Source of the DNA: Calditrichia bacterium
GTDB lineage: Bacteria > Calditrichota > Calditrichia > RBG-13-44-9 > J075
Length of the DNA: 64,000 bases
Direction: 5' to 3'
Assembly (NCBI GenBank): GCA_028284905.1
Contig: JANQQU010000036.1
Span: forward strand, 1-64,000
Both the position numbers and the translations under genes were made by a program. Shown here in pieces: positions 52,855 to 62,229 of this stretch. Numbering within the stretch: position 1 is the first letter of the stretch; each line of letters begins with the position of its first letter. The notes under the pieces are model-generated. The model ran no database searches. It was not told where the DNA came from and saw only the letters and a program-made list of their open reading frames with translations.

Positions 52855-53889
52855 CTACCGCTCTACCCGTCCGGAACCGCTGCCCTTCGCCAGTTTGTCT
52901 ACTTCTTCCACGGAAACCAGATTGAAGTCGCCGGGAATAGTTTGTTTCAGACAGGAGGCCGCTACGGCAAATTCTAATGCTTCCTTTGTGTTCGGTTTGC
53001 TGAGTAATCCGTAAATCAGTCCACTGGCGAAAGAATCACCACCGCCAACACGGTCTACCAGGCGAATCTCATAGCGCTTTGAGCGATAGCCGTCGCTGCA
53101 GTCTTTTTCGTCCAGCAGCATGGCACTCCAGCCATTGTCCGAGGCGGAAAAACTCTCCCGTAAAGTAATCGCTACGGTATTAAAATCATACTTTTTCTTC
53201 AGCTCTTTGGCAACCTGGTAGTAGGCAGCTTCATCCAGTTCCGCAGCGTCGACGTCCGTGGTGCCTGCCTTCAAGCCCAAACTTTTTTCGGCATCTTCTT
53301 CGTTGGCGATACAAACATCGACGTATTCCATCAACGGCTGCATGGTTGCTTGCGCTTCTGCTTCCGTCCAAAGTTTCTTCCGGAAATTGAGATCACAACT
53401 GATGGTCGCGCCGGCAGCCTTTGCTGCTTTGCAGGCGGCGATTACTGCCAGACGAGGCTTCTCACCAATCGCCGGGGTAATGCCGGTCCAATGAAACCAG
53501 GCGGCGTTGGCAAAAACCGCATCCCAGTCGACAGCATTCGCCTCCATTTGCGAGACGGCCGAATTAGCGCGATCATAGATTACTTTTGACGCCCGCTGAC
53601 TGGCACCGGTTTCCAGAAAGTAGATACCAACCCGGTCGCCATCACGAACAATAAAATCGTCCTTCACTCCGTAACGACGGAGATGATTCACCGCTGATTG
53701 CCCAATCTCGTGCTTCGGCAGGCGGCTGACAAAATAACTCTCCAAACCATAATTTGAGAGAGCCACAGCGACATTTGCTTCCCCGCCACCATACGTGGCA
53801 TCAAATTGCTGTGCCTGCACAAAACGGGTAAATCCCGGTGAGGTTAACCGTAACATGATTTCTCCGAAAGTAACTACCTTTTTCATCAT
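52855..53889 (-). CDS. kdgK: 2-keto-3-deoxygluconate kinase (PfkB family)
   Basis: A 344-residue sugar kinase. TFGEIMLRLTSPGF at the start and YGGGEANVAVALSNYGL near 33 are typical of KDG kinases, and the PfkB signature DRVGGGDSFASGLIYGLL near 285 holds the catalytic Asp. It phosphorylates KDG from alginate or pectin to KDPG, the substrate of the neighbouring Eda. The frame is open to 53925, but CAGGAG lies directly before ATG 53889 and ATG 53886, either of which could start. The family B repeat B3 separates it from eda. Confidence 0.9.
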   Translation of the reverse strand: MMKKVVTFGEIMLRLTSPGFTRFVQAQQFDATYGGGEANVAVALSNYGLESYFVSRLPKHEIGQSAVNHLRRYGVKDDFIVRDGDRVGIYFLETGASQRASKVIYDRANSAVSQMEANAVDWDAVFANAAWFHWTGITPAIGEKPRLAVIAACKAAKAAGATISCDLNFRKKLWTEAEAQATMQPLMEYVDVCIANEEDAEKSLGLKAGTTDVDAAELDEAAYYQVAKELKKKYDFNTVAITLRESFSASDNGWSAMLLDEKDCSDGYRSKRYEIRLVDRVGGGDSFASGLIYGLLSKPNTKEALEFAVAASCLKQTIPGDFNLVSVEEVDKLAKGSGSGRVER

Positions 53890-53919
53890 CTTTCTCCTGT
53901 TTGAATTCTTTTTAATATT

Positions 53920-54092
53920 GGCCACGGATGATCACTGATTACACGGATTTTTTTCAACCACTTATCCATTTAAAGATTTAAACCGACCACCCATACCCAT
54001 TCAACCCGAGTTTGTTGAAGGATAAATTTCCGAAAAAACGATTTGTTTTAATTGATCTCTTTATCTGTGTAAATCAGTGTTCATCAGTGGCC
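53920..54092. repeat. Dispersed inverted repeat, family B, copy 3
   Basis: Ends GGCCACGGATGATCACTGATTA and TAAATCAGTGTTCATCAGTGGCC are clear inverted copies around a ~125-bp unrelated middle. It occupies most of the 230-bp gap between eda and kdgK, and could attenuate transcription between them. Confidence 0.75.
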
Positions 54093-54119
54093 TAAAAAAA
54101 TAATACAGATAAATAACAC

Positions 54120-54764
54120 CTAAGAGGATTTACCGGCCAAAATACTTTCCCGCAGCAAACGGGCATTTTCGGTTAACTTGGTAAAATTGCTATCGGCAAT
54201 CGCTTTTTTATCCAATAAGGCACTGCCAACCCCTACTGCACAGGCGCCCGCCTTAATCCAGTCACCAGCATTGGTTAGGGATACGCCGCCGGTGGGCATT
54301 AAATTCAAGTGCGGCATCGGCGCTTTGACGCCTTTAAAGAAAGGCATTCCGAGGACATCCGCCGGAAAAACTTTCACAATATCCGCCCCCTGTTCATGGG
54401 CTTCCAGGATTTCCGTCGGGGTAAAACATCCCGGCATTACCGGCAGGTTATAGCGATGGGTCGTCTGCACAACTTCTGCCTTATAAACGGGGCTTACAAC
54501 ATATTTTGCCCCGGCATTAATGGCCATACGGGCGGTCTCGCTATCCAGCACCGATCCGACCCCAACCAAAACATTTTCCATCTCTTTGGCTACTGTTTCG
54601 ATAACTTGCAAGGCATTTGGGGTTGTCATGGTAATTTCGATCGACGAGATGCCGCCTTCCAGCAGTGCTTCCGTCACCCGGAGCAGTTTTTGGGAATCGG
54701 CCATGCGGATCACTGCCACTGCGCCTTCGTCAATTATTTTCTGGACAATCTCTGAGCGAGTCAT
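54120..54764 (-). CDS. eda: KDPG aldolase (2-keto-3-deoxy-6-phosphogluconate aldolase)
   Basis: A 214-residue class I aldolase, the usual length. Glu in ISSIEITMTTP, the Schiff-base Lys in GADIVKVFPADVLG near 131, PVMPGCFTPTEI and LMPTGGVSLTNAGDWIKAG are all in place. It splits KDPG into pyruvate and glyceraldehyde-3-phosphate in the cytoplasm, ending uronate breakdown. GAGGAAATA precedes the ATG. It follows the PL6 lyase gene by 158 bp on the same strand, and kdgK lies beyond repeat B3. Confidence 0.96.
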   Translation of the reverse strand: MTRSEIVQKIIDEGAVAVIRMADSQKLLRVTEALLEGGISSIEITMTTPNALQVIETVAKEMENVLVGVGSVLDSETARMAINAGAKYVVSPVYKAEVVQTTHRYNLPVMPGCFTPTEILEAHEQGADIVKVFPADVLGMPFFKGVKAPMPHLNLMPTGGVSLTNAGDWIKAGACAVGVGSALLDKKAIADSNFTKLTENARLLRESILAGKSS

Positions 54765-54922
54765 TATTTCCTCGTGTAGGTTTAATATTCGTATTTCAAA
54801 GCGGCTATTTTATATTTCCGGGAATATTACAGAAATTTAAAATAGTATAAAATATAAATTAGAAGATTCTTTTCAATTCCTCATTCGCTTAGCTGAGGAG
54901 AAAAGAATATTTTAAGGTATAA

Positions 54923-56704
54923 TCACTTCATTAAGACCATTTTTCCGGTAATCAAGGATTTAGCAGTACTAAGGCGGTAGAAATATACGCCGGAAGCATT
55001 TGCCGATGCGTCCCAGGTGACTTCATGTAATCCGACTGCAAGTCTTTCCTTTAACAGACTTGTGATTCTCTGACCGCTAATGTCGAAGATTTCCAGGGTA
55101 ACAACGCCGGTGGTGTTCAGGCGAAAACGAATCGTTGTCTGCGGATTAAACGGATTGGGATAGTTCGGCAACAATTGCAAATCACGAATGATTTTTTCCT
55201 GCCCTAACGGATTGATACCGACCGGAATTTCCGGTGCACCTGGCCCAACATCCGCCGCGGTTAACGGGCGCCTGAGCGGTGTTGCATTACTATACTCATC
55301 AGCGCCGACGTCCGGATTGGCATCACGAGGCTGCCCCTGCATATCAGTTGCTACATAGGGATAATCGTTGATTGCCATGCCGATTGCAGCGCTATTATCC
55401 GTAAGTTGCCAGAGACTGTCGCTATACTGCATTAACGGATCGGCCACGGTTATTTGTCCTGCTGTTGCCGTTCTTCCCAGCGTGGCAATGCTGTCGGGAT
55501 ACATCAGGTTAGATGACCAGGTCATATTCACCGGTGCGGTCATTTCCTTAATCAGCTCGTTGGTTTTCCCCCAAACGAGGTTATTCGCCATTACGACATC
55601 CCGTGGCGGTTTGCTGTAGGAACCGTTATTGTTAAAGCCGATTTCAATATTGTGAGTATTATTGACCAGCGTGTTATAAGTAATAATTGCCCGATTGATA
55701 CGGAAGTGTTTCGACAGTGAACTGCCACCGTCATAATCCCCATTGGTCAGGGTAATCGGGGCATCCCAGCGGGTGCCGGTCAGTTCGCTGAAATAGTTGT
55801 TAAAGATGATATGATCATCACCATACACCCGAATGCCGCCGGTGCCGGCTTTGCCTTCTCCCAGAAAGAAATTCCCCTCAACTGTGGTGCGGTTGCCATG
55901 GCGCAGGGAGAGTGTTCCCTGTGAGCTTCGAAAAGTATTATATTGAATTAGATTGTCGGATGTTTTCACCGAAACGATTTCCGGATCGCCATCGCAATTT
56001 TCAAACAAATTATAACGGAGCGTGGTATGCCCGCTGGACATCGACAGTTCGCTCCAGCCAATCCGCACCGCCTCCATTTCGTTCTCGACCCGCGGGCCGA
56101 TATTCCGAAAATGATTGTATTCGATGATATCATATTGCGAAGATTGATAAACCGGATCGCCGCTGCCATCTACCGTCAAAAAATTACCGGGCATGTGCTT
56201 CTCTTCAAACAAATTATGATCGATGCGATTATGATGGCTTTGCGCATTGGGGTCGTTCCAGATGCCCTGAATAATCACCCATTTTCGCGAGGTGGTTTCA
56301 TTCAACCGAAAGACATTTCGCGTCACCCGAATGTTATTGCAGGCTTCCAGTTTCACAACTGTTTTATCTGTACTGGTAAAGAGAAATCCTTCGATAACCA
56401 CGTAGGCACATTGCCGCAAATTGAAATAAGTATCGCCGGTCAGCTCGGCCATCTGGCGCTCTTTGGCGCGAATAACAATCGGTGCCTCCGCGGTGCCACT
56501 GTTATACATGGTCATCGATCCATCGGTATTGTAAACGCCATTAAGTACTTCAACCGTATCGCCGGCCTGGGCATTTTCGACGGCATCTTCAAGCTGATCG
56601 GCATTGGATACGATAATCTTCCCGGCAAATAATGGATGCCCAAGTAAAAACAGGCAAGTCAACATAAAAGCGGAACGCATAAAGGTATTCAGGAAAGTTT
56701 TCAT
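54923..56704 (-). CDS. PL6-family alginate lyase with C-terminal sorting domain
   Basis: A 593-residue secreted lyase. Signal peptide (AFMLTCLFLLGHPLFAG), right-handed beta-helix of the PL6 / chondroitinase-B type (about 30-480), and sorting tail (LLPNYPNPFNPQTTIRF ... ITGKMVLMK). The catalytic pair is visible: Lys in IVSVKTSDNLIQYNTF near 245 and Arg in TLSLRHGNRTTVEGNFF near 267, and calcium-site residues in NEMEAVRIGWSE near 213. PL6 enzymes cut alginate by beta-elimination at the surface, often at MG blocks. It starts 5 bp behind the jelly-roll lyase gene, so they form an operon. Confidence 0.94.
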   Translation of the reverse strand: MKTFLNTFMRSAFMLTCLFLLGHPLFAGKIIVSNADQLEDAVENAQAGDTVEVLNGVYNTDGSMTMYNSGTAEAPIVIRAKERQMAELTGDTYFNLRQCAYVVIEGFLFTSTDKTVVKLEACNNIRVTRNVFRLNETTSRKWVIIQGIWNDPNAQSHHNRIDHNLFEEKHMPGNFLTVDGSGDPVYQSSQYDIIEYNHFRNIGPRVENEMEAVRIGWSELSMSSGHTTLRYNLFENCDGDPEIVSVKTSDNLIQYNTFRSSQGTLSLRHGNRTTVEGNFFLGEGKAGTGGIRVYGDDHIIFNNYFSELTGTRWDAPITLTNGDYDGGSSLSKHFRINRAIITYNTLVNNTHNIEIGFNNNGSYSKPPRDVVMANNLVWGKTNELIKEMTAPVNMTWSSNLMYPDSIATLGRTATAGQITVADPLMQYSDSLWQLTDNSAAIGMAINDYPYVATDMQGQPRDANPDVGADEYSNATPLRRPLTAADVGPGAPEIPVGINPLGQEKIIRDLQLLPNYPNPFNPQTTIRFRLNTTGVVTLEIFDISGQRITSLLKERLAVGLHEVTWDASANASGVYFYRLSTAKSLITGKMVLMK

Positions 56705-56709
56705 GATAG

Positions 56710-58089
56710 CTACTTCACCAATAACATTTTTCGTGAATGGATTTTCCCAGCGTTCACCAGGCGGTAGTAATAAATACCGCTGGCGAGATCAGTCGCATGC
56801 CAAACAATGGTATACTGCCCCTGCGGTTTTACTTCATTGATCAGGGTTTCCGCTAACTGGCCGGCCGCGTCGAAGATTTGTAACTGCACGTGACCTGCTT
56901 TCGGGATTTGAAAAGCAATCGTTGTTGCAGGATTGAAGGGATTAGGATAGTTCTGCAACAGCTCAATCTTCTCTGGCACTGTGGTTGGCGAATCACCAAT
57001 GCTGGTGGTAACTCCGGTGGTTGCCGAATCGATATTAGAGAAGGCCGAAGCTGCCTCCCAATTTTCCGCACGGACCCGGTAGTAAAAAGTCGTATTTAAT
57101 GGCAAGAACGGATCGTTGAAAGTTGTTATCCCGGACTCAATCATCTCATAGTCTTCCCAAGTCATCCCATCCATTGAGCGTTGGATCAAGAAATTGGTTT
57201 CATCAGCCGATTGATCCTGCCAGGTTACTTCGATTTGGTAGGCGTTAACAGCAACGGCGTTCAATCCGGTGGGTGGATTGGGTGTGGCGCTTGCCTGCGG
57301 CTCTTCGATAGAGACGTCAGCAAAATATACCTGCTCATCCCGTAAGTAAGAAGCATTGAGCAAACTGCGATAAATTCCCCATTTCGGCCGGTTAAAATCG
57401 GCGTTGAGGCGCCACATATCCAGATCATAGTTTTGGTAAGCCAGCACAGTATCACCAGCCAACGTCTCTATCAGAAATTCCAGTTTTCCGGCATTCTGGT
57501 TTAACGTCCGGCAATAAACCTCCAGCCATTGTCCCTTAAGCGGTTCCAGATTTACGAAGGCGACCGTCGAGGCGTTCATATTAGAAGCGGCATGACGCAG
57601 CTGCAGACGATCTGGATTGCCATCCCGCATGGTAATGGTGAGAATCGGCATACTATCATCAGGACCACCGCGCGGTTTGATCTGGAACATGTGACTGAAG
57701 TTAGGCGATGTCTGAAAAGCGCTGTCCACTTTGAATTTCCAGCGATAGATATGGGTTTCTCCAGCGGTTGCCAACAAATTGCCCGGAGACTGGTCGTAAG
57801 TTTTTATTTCATTTCGCTGACGATCGAAGTTGATACAACGGTCATTGTCCTCGTCGGTATGAATGTGAAAAACAAAGATATAACTTTGCAGTTCATCACT
57901 CCACACTTCCTCAATATGACGGCCGAAATCATTATGGGCACAATCCGGCACTTCATACGACGTACCGCCGAATACGTTGGAAATTAACTCATATGTATCG
58001 CCAGGCCCATCGGCTTCCAGCACTACCGGTTGAGCGAAAACAGATGTGATAGAAAAAATTAGCAGATATAAACAGTAAAATAGTCGCAT
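56710..58089 (-). CDS. Secreted jelly-roll polysaccharide lyase-like protein with FN3 and sorting tail
   Basis: A 459-residue exported protein. ATG 58089 gives a clean signal (LFYCLYLLIFSITSVFAQ); the frame is open 33 codons further up. Residues about 25-265 look like a concanavalin-type jelly roll: YRWKFKVDSAFQ, SHMFQIKPRGG and PKWGIYRSLLN recall heparinase I and PL20/PL7-type lyases, with QIK in the place of the PL7 QIH. An FN3 domain (about 270-360) and the sorting tail (LLQNYPNPFNPATTIAF ... SRKMLLVK) follow. Alginate or glucuronan is a plausible substrate from context only. Catalytic residues are not certain. Confidence 0.75.
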   Translation of the reverse strand: MRLFYCLYLLIFSITSVFAQPVVLEADGPGDTYELISNVFGGTSYEVPDCAHNDFGRHIEEVWSDELQSYIFVFHIHTDEDNDRCINFDRQRNEIKTYDQSPGNLLATAGETHIYRWKFKVDSAFQTSPNFSHMFQIKPRGGPDDSMPILTITMRDGNPDRLQLRHAASNMNASTVAFVNLEPLKGQWLEVYCRTLNQNAGKLEFLIETLAGDTVLAYQNYDLDMWRLNADFNRPKWGIYRSLLNASYLRDEQVYFADVSIEEPQASATPNPPTGLNAVAVNAYQIEVTWQDQSADETNFLIQRSMDGMTWEDYEMIESGITTFNDPFLPLNTTFYYRVRAENWEAASAFSNIDSATTGVTTSIGDSPTTVPEKIELLQNYPNPFNPATTIAFQIPKAGHVQLQIFDAAGQLAETLINEVKPQGQYTIVWHATDLASGIYYYRLVNAGKIHSRKMLLVK

Positions 58090-58460
58090 GATTTTTAACG
58101 ATCTTTTATTGTTAAGATTTAGCATTAATTTTTCATCAGGATAGCAATAAAGGAGCATTGCTATTAATGTCCAATACTCAATTTCCAATTTTGAAGGTAA
58201 AAACTAAAGAATCAGGATTTGCGATGAACTATACTTCGATATTGGATATTCGATATTGTGTATTCACATTTTGCTTGATCAATATTTCTTAACAGCGGGA
58301 GACTGTTTGTTAACACTTATTGACAGGAATAAATTCCGCCTGGTAATATTGCCGCATCGCAGATGCCCTGAAGGTTTTCTCAGATAGAAACATTTGCCTG
58401 GCACTATCTAAGTGTATGAACAAAAAATGCTTCATCTCCTCCCGACAAACTTGACAACAT
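58090..58460 (-). other. 371-bp gap with an iterated ATATTG word repeat
   Basis: Between the beta-helix lipoprotein and jelly-roll lyase genes. 58169-58264 holds CCAATACTCAATTTCCAAT and, inverted, GATATTGGATATTCGATATTG; the two can pair. I see no gene or clear promoter in the rest. Confidence 0.55.
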
Positions 58461-60101
58461 TTATTGATTAAGGCGTTGCTTTAACTGATATTCATACAAT
58501 GATGGTACTTCAATCGCGGGCTGATTCATCCCTTCGAAATAAGCATTCGGTCCATACTCAAATTTCAGGGGATAATTACCGTTGAACCCAATTAATCTGG
58601 CATCAGGGCCGTCATTAATGCCTTTAATAATGACCGTATCTCCTGCTTGCTCAGAGAAAGTAAAATTGAGATCAATATTCCAGAAAGTATTGTAGCGACC
58701 ATGCGTCGGCTTCCAGTATCCGGCACCACCATGCTTAAACAAATCCGGCTGTTTATCCTCCACGACAATACGGATGTTGTCAAATAAGTTCTGATGATTC
58801 GTGCCGCAGTGCTGATCGAGGGTTGGTGTTTGCAAGATATCGATATTACTATACACACTGGCTTTACAAAAAGAGTTAAAGCTCAGGGCATGCTCGGAAG
58901 GGCAATCGACAACGCTGTTTTTTACTAGCGCATGGTTCACTTTTCCAAGATGGGTAGTGTAGTGAGCAGTGCGGCCGCTAAAGGTAACATTCTCAATGGT
59001 AATGTTGGCGCAGTCATCGCTTAAAATTCCGTTATCGCTATTAACAAAATGGATATCCCGTACCCAGGCATGGGCCACGCTGGTCAGGTAAATGGCGTTA
59101 TAGCCATGTTCGAGGTGATGGCCACCATAGGATACTTCCGGAAATTCGATGCGCAGATGTTCGATACCAATTTCCGTCAGCACCTCCGCCGGCGAGAGCA
59201 CAGTCTGCCATTCCGCTTTTACATCGTGCAGTAAGGGCGTTTTGATTGAAACGAGATCATCCTTGACGCCGGTAATCGTAACAATTTGCTGAACCAGCGG
59301 TCGTTGCGGATTTTCCCAATGGCGGGCGCCGATCTTAAACTCGCCATCTCCATACAGATGTTTTAAAAAAGATCCCTGGGCACCATCATGATTATACCAG
59401 AGGATCTTAACCAAATCACCACTGTTTAGTCCGGCGGTGTTTTTGGCGGTAAACTGATATTCTCCGCGTTTCCCACTGTTAATTTCCGTAAGCACCATCG
59501 CCGGTTTATCCAGTTCCGGAAGATAGGGATAAATTCGCTTCCCTTTCACCCGCGGCCAGATAATCCCGCCCGTCCAGGAAAACGGAGAGAACATTTCTCC
59601 GGACTTCACTCGTTTATCATTTTTGACCAAATATTCATTGAGCTCGATCATCCCTTCCGGCAAAGGCATATCCTTCATCGGCACCGGCATATAGAGTGTA
59701 GTACCGGTTTCGCCACTGCCCGCCCCCTGCAGCACAAAATTGCTTCGTTCGATAAAAAGATGTTTTTTTAGAATGAATTTTCCCGGGGGGAAAGTCAATA
59801 CTGCAGTATTCGGCAAAACATTTGCTGCCGCCAGCGCTTTGAGTATGGCATCACTATCATCTTTACCATCATCGGGAATTGCCCCAAAATCACGAACATT
59901 GATATTTCCTTCGTAACTTGGCAGACGATCTTCCCCCCAATGATAACCGGCATAAGAAAAATCAGGAAGATAAACGCCTCTATTGTTTTCCGCTGTTAAT
60001 ATTTGCGGCATCCATGAACTATCGTCTTGTGGTTTTTGACAATGCATTAAACCGGCAGCGCAAACACCAACCAATACCCATTTCAAGATACAATTTTTCA
60101 T
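58461..60101 (-). CDS. Beta-helix lipoprotein, pectate-lyase-superfamily type
   Basis: A 546-residue protein. ATG 60101 gives a lipoprotein signal (LKWVLVGVCAAGLMHC); upstream codons to 60227 overlap the previous gene's C-terminus and are not favoured. The mature start VYLPDFSYAGYHWGEDRLPS and VRDFGAIPDDGKDDSDAI is the Pectate_lyase_3-type opening of a right-handed beta-helix, continued by FVLQGAGSGETGTTLYMP and AHAWVRDIHFVNSDNGILSDD. The substrate is unknown; relatives are found beside alginate and pectin genes. It is a paralogue of the protein encoded 32 bp upstream and ends with a similar SLYEYQLKQR tail, but it has no sorting domain. Confidence 0.85.
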   Translation of the reverse strand: MKNCILKWVLVGVCAAGLMHCQKPQDDSSWMPQILTAENNRGVYLPDFSYAGYHWGEDRLPSYEGNINVRDFGAIPDDGKDDSDAILKALAAANVLPNTAVLTFPPGKFILKKHLFIERSNFVLQGAGSGETGTTLYMPVPMKDMPLPEGMIELNEYLVKNDKRVKSGEMFSPFSWTGGIIWPRVKGKRIYPYLPELDKPAMVLTEINSGKRGEYQFTAKNTAGLNSGDLVKILWYNHDGAQGSFLKHLYGDGEFKIGARHWENPQRPLVQQIVTITGVKDDLVSIKTPLLHDVKAEWQTVLSPAEVLTEIGIEHLRIEFPEVSYGGHHLEHGYNAIYLTSVAHAWVRDIHFVNSDNGILSDDCANITIENVTFSGRTAHYTTHLGKVNHALVKNSVVDCPSEHALSFNSFCKASVYSNIDILQTPTLDQHCGTNHQNLFDNIRIVVEDKQPDLFKHGGAGYWKPTHGRYNTFWNIDLNFTFSEQAGDTVIIKGINDGPDARLIGFNGNYPLKFEYGPNAYFEGMNQPAIEVPSLYEYQLKQRLNQ

Positions 60102-60133
60102 AGCAGCTCTCGATTTTCTGTAATGAATTTTGC

Positions 60134-62032
60134 TTAACGCAGTAGCACCATCTTTTTTACAACCTGGTTTTCCCCGGCCTGGATCTGATAAAAATAGATG
60201 CCGGATGTCGCGGCTCCCCCATGCCACTCAACCGAGTGCGCCCCGGCTGGACGGCTTTCGTCCAGCAATGTGTCGATTTTTTCCCCAAGCGTATTGTAGA
60301 TCGTTAAGAGTACATGGGCATTTTTTTCTAAATCGAAGCGGATAACCGTTGCCGGGTTAAAAGGATTGGGATAATTCTGATAGAGTGTCACCGACTGCGG
60401 GATAACACTCGTTTCTCTCTCGCCTTTTATCCCGACTACCGGCCCACCGCGATCGGCCAGTTGTGCGAGGAAAAGTGAGCGGGGATTCAGTCCGGGCATA
60501 TTTGTACCTTCAATATATCCTTCCGGGACATCAAAAGAGCAGGGCGGTCTTTGGCCAGTAACATATCCGGCACAACCTATCGCGTAGTTTTGTGCAGTAG
60601 GCGGCTGCTGAACATGAATTTCCGAGCCATGAACATCGCAATTCCAGGCAATAGAGTGTGCCGCCGACCAGCCGTGACTGGTGCCAAAATAGCCACGATT
60701 GTATAAACCAATTCGCCGGGGATTGTAGCCGGATCGCGGTCCATCGAGCTCGCGGTGATTATCATAAAGAAGTCCCTGGCTCCAGCGGCGGTGTCCTTCG
60801 CTGCCAGCATAAGAGCCCTGGGCAGTGCAATCGAGAAAAACGATCCCGGAAGTATTACTGGTTCCGTTGGAAGTATAACTGTGTCGTCCGTTATTGGCGT
60901 GGCAATCCTTAAAAAGAATTAATTGCGAGGCATGATAAGCATTGAAGTTATAACGCCGGCCGCCGTCGATCAGGGAAACCGGTTCGATCGCCCGGCAGTT
61001 TTCCACGGTAACCCGCGTGGCGGTATTGGTATAAACACCCGATAATCCGAAATGGAGAAAGGTGCAGTTGCGCACCCAGGCATCTTCCACGGTGTGCAGA
61101 TAAACTGCATTCCAGGCATGGTTTTCATCAGTGCCCCCGGCAGTCTCGATATCAATCCGCAGATTTTCGATACCGATATGGGTTCTCAGAAAATTGCGTT
61201 TGTATTTATAGATATAAGATTGTGCCAAATCTCGAACCAAATGATTAAAAACAGGTGCGTCGATAGTAATCGTATTTCCTTGAATGTTGGTAATATAACG
61301 GTTGTAAACAATCGGCTGACTGCCCACTTCCCAGGGAACATCTACCGGATCCGCACCGGGTTCACCGGAAAAAGTGCCGCCATAGTCAATCGCATTCAGC
61401 CAGGCGTCGGTGCAGGGATGATAGATAACAATGTTATCGCCAATCGCGAATGGACTGGCATCATCCACCTGAAATTCCCGCTCTCCGACAAAAACTGTAT
61501 CGCTAACGATATTGCGACGGGTTCCGAGAATAGAGTCTGCCCATAAAGTCGATGATCCCCCGCCGGCAATAAGCACATCCCGTTTTCCAGGTAGATTCCC
61601 GGTGGCGAAGAGAATCGTGTTATTGACGGGATCTTCACCATCGCCAGCACCGCGCAGCACTACACCATCGAGATTTAAACGCAGGTTAAAACGAATTTCA
61701 TATGTACCTGCCTCCAGAAACAATGCGCCACGAAAACCGCTTGAATCCAACGGGAAACCGGCCATCGCATCAATCGCCGACTGAATATGTGCAGTGTTAT
61801 CTCCGGCGATCGGGGAAATTGTACTGACTACCGGTATATCAGGGATTGCCTGATTACTGTTTTTGTAGCCGGCGTAACTAAAGTCCGGAATACGATTTCC
61901 CAGTGAATCGCTGGCATAGACCAGTTTTCCATCGTTATCATAATAGACTAATTGTGATTGCCAGCTTTGGCCGAAAGTGATCGTGGTGAAGGCAATTAAA
62001 AGGATAAGGAAGTGTTTTGCTTGTTGGAACAT
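60134..62032 (-). CDS. Secreted beta-helix protein with sorting domain, paralogue of the lipoprotein
   Basis: A 632-residue protein. ATG 62032 gives signal peptide MFQQAKHFLILLIAFTTITFGQ with GGGAG upstream; ATG 62053 is the alternative. The same RIPDFSYAGYKNSNQAIPD opening as its neighbour is followed by a beta-helix (VVLRGAGDGEDPVNNTIL, NAVYLHTVEDAWVRNCTFLHF, TRVTVENCRAIEP) and the late LNPRSLFLAQLADR. The sorting tail LYQNYPNPFNPATVIRF ends in KKMVLLR. A lyase or glycan-binding role is inferred from fold and locus. Its stop lies 32 bp before the lipoprotein start, indicating an operon. Confidence 0.85.
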   Translation of the reverse strand: MFQQAKHFLILLIAFTTITFGQSWQSQLVYYDNDGKLVYASDSLGNRIPDFSYAGYKNSNQAIPDIPVVSTISPIAGDNTAHIQSAIDAMAGFPLDSSGFRGALFLEAGTYEIRFNLRLNLDGVVLRGAGDGEDPVNNTILFATGNLPGKRDVLIAGGGSSTLWADSILGTRRNIVSDTVFVGEREFQVDDASPFAIGDNIVIYHPCTDAWLNAIDYGGTFSGEPGADPVDVPWEVGSQPIVYNRYITNIQGNTITIDAPVFNHLVRDLAQSYIYKYKRNFLRTHIGIENLRIDIETAGGTDENHAWNAVYLHTVEDAWVRNCTFLHFGLSGVYTNTATRVTVENCRAIEPVSLIDGGRRYNFNAYHASQLILFKDCHANNGRHSYTSNGTSNTSGIVFLDCTAQGSYAGSEGHRRWSQGLLYDNHRELDGPRSGYNPRRIGLYNRGYFGTSHGWSAAHSIAWNCDVHGSEIHVQQPPTAQNYAIGCAGYVTGQRPPCSFDVPEGYIEGTNMPGLNPRSLFLAQLADRGGPVVGIKGERETSVIPQSVTLYQNYPNPFNPATVIRFDLEKNAHVLLTIYNTLGEKIDTLLDESRPAGAHSVEWHGGAATSGIYFYQIQAGENQVVKKMVLLR

Positions 62033-62119
62033 TCTTTCGAAACTCCCATTCATAATGATGACATTTCACTTAAATCCGTAAACTTAGAATGTATTGACAA
62101 TTATTTTTTGTCAAACTAA

Positions 62120-62175
62120 TCACCCTTCGACAATCTCAGGATGATAGCAGCAATTACGCTAAGTTTGTCGAAACG
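62120..62175. repeat. Short inverted repeat CTTCGACAA ... TTGTCGAA
   Basis: CCTTCGACAATCTCAGGATGA on the left pairs at its end with GTTTGTCGAAACG on the right, in the 176-bp gap between beta-helix genes. The words resemble a widespread intergenic element (CCTTCGACAAGCTCAGG). Only one copy is seen here. Confidence 0.5.
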
Positions 62176-62229
62176 TATAGACAGAATACGCCAAATCGCA
62201 AGTGACAGACTACTAACTTTTACTTTCGT

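Noticed and set aside
56027-56632. 201-residue antisense frame in the PL6 lyase gene
   Set aside because: The PL6 frame has catalytic motifs, signal peptide and sorting tail; the antisense frame has no recognisable feature.
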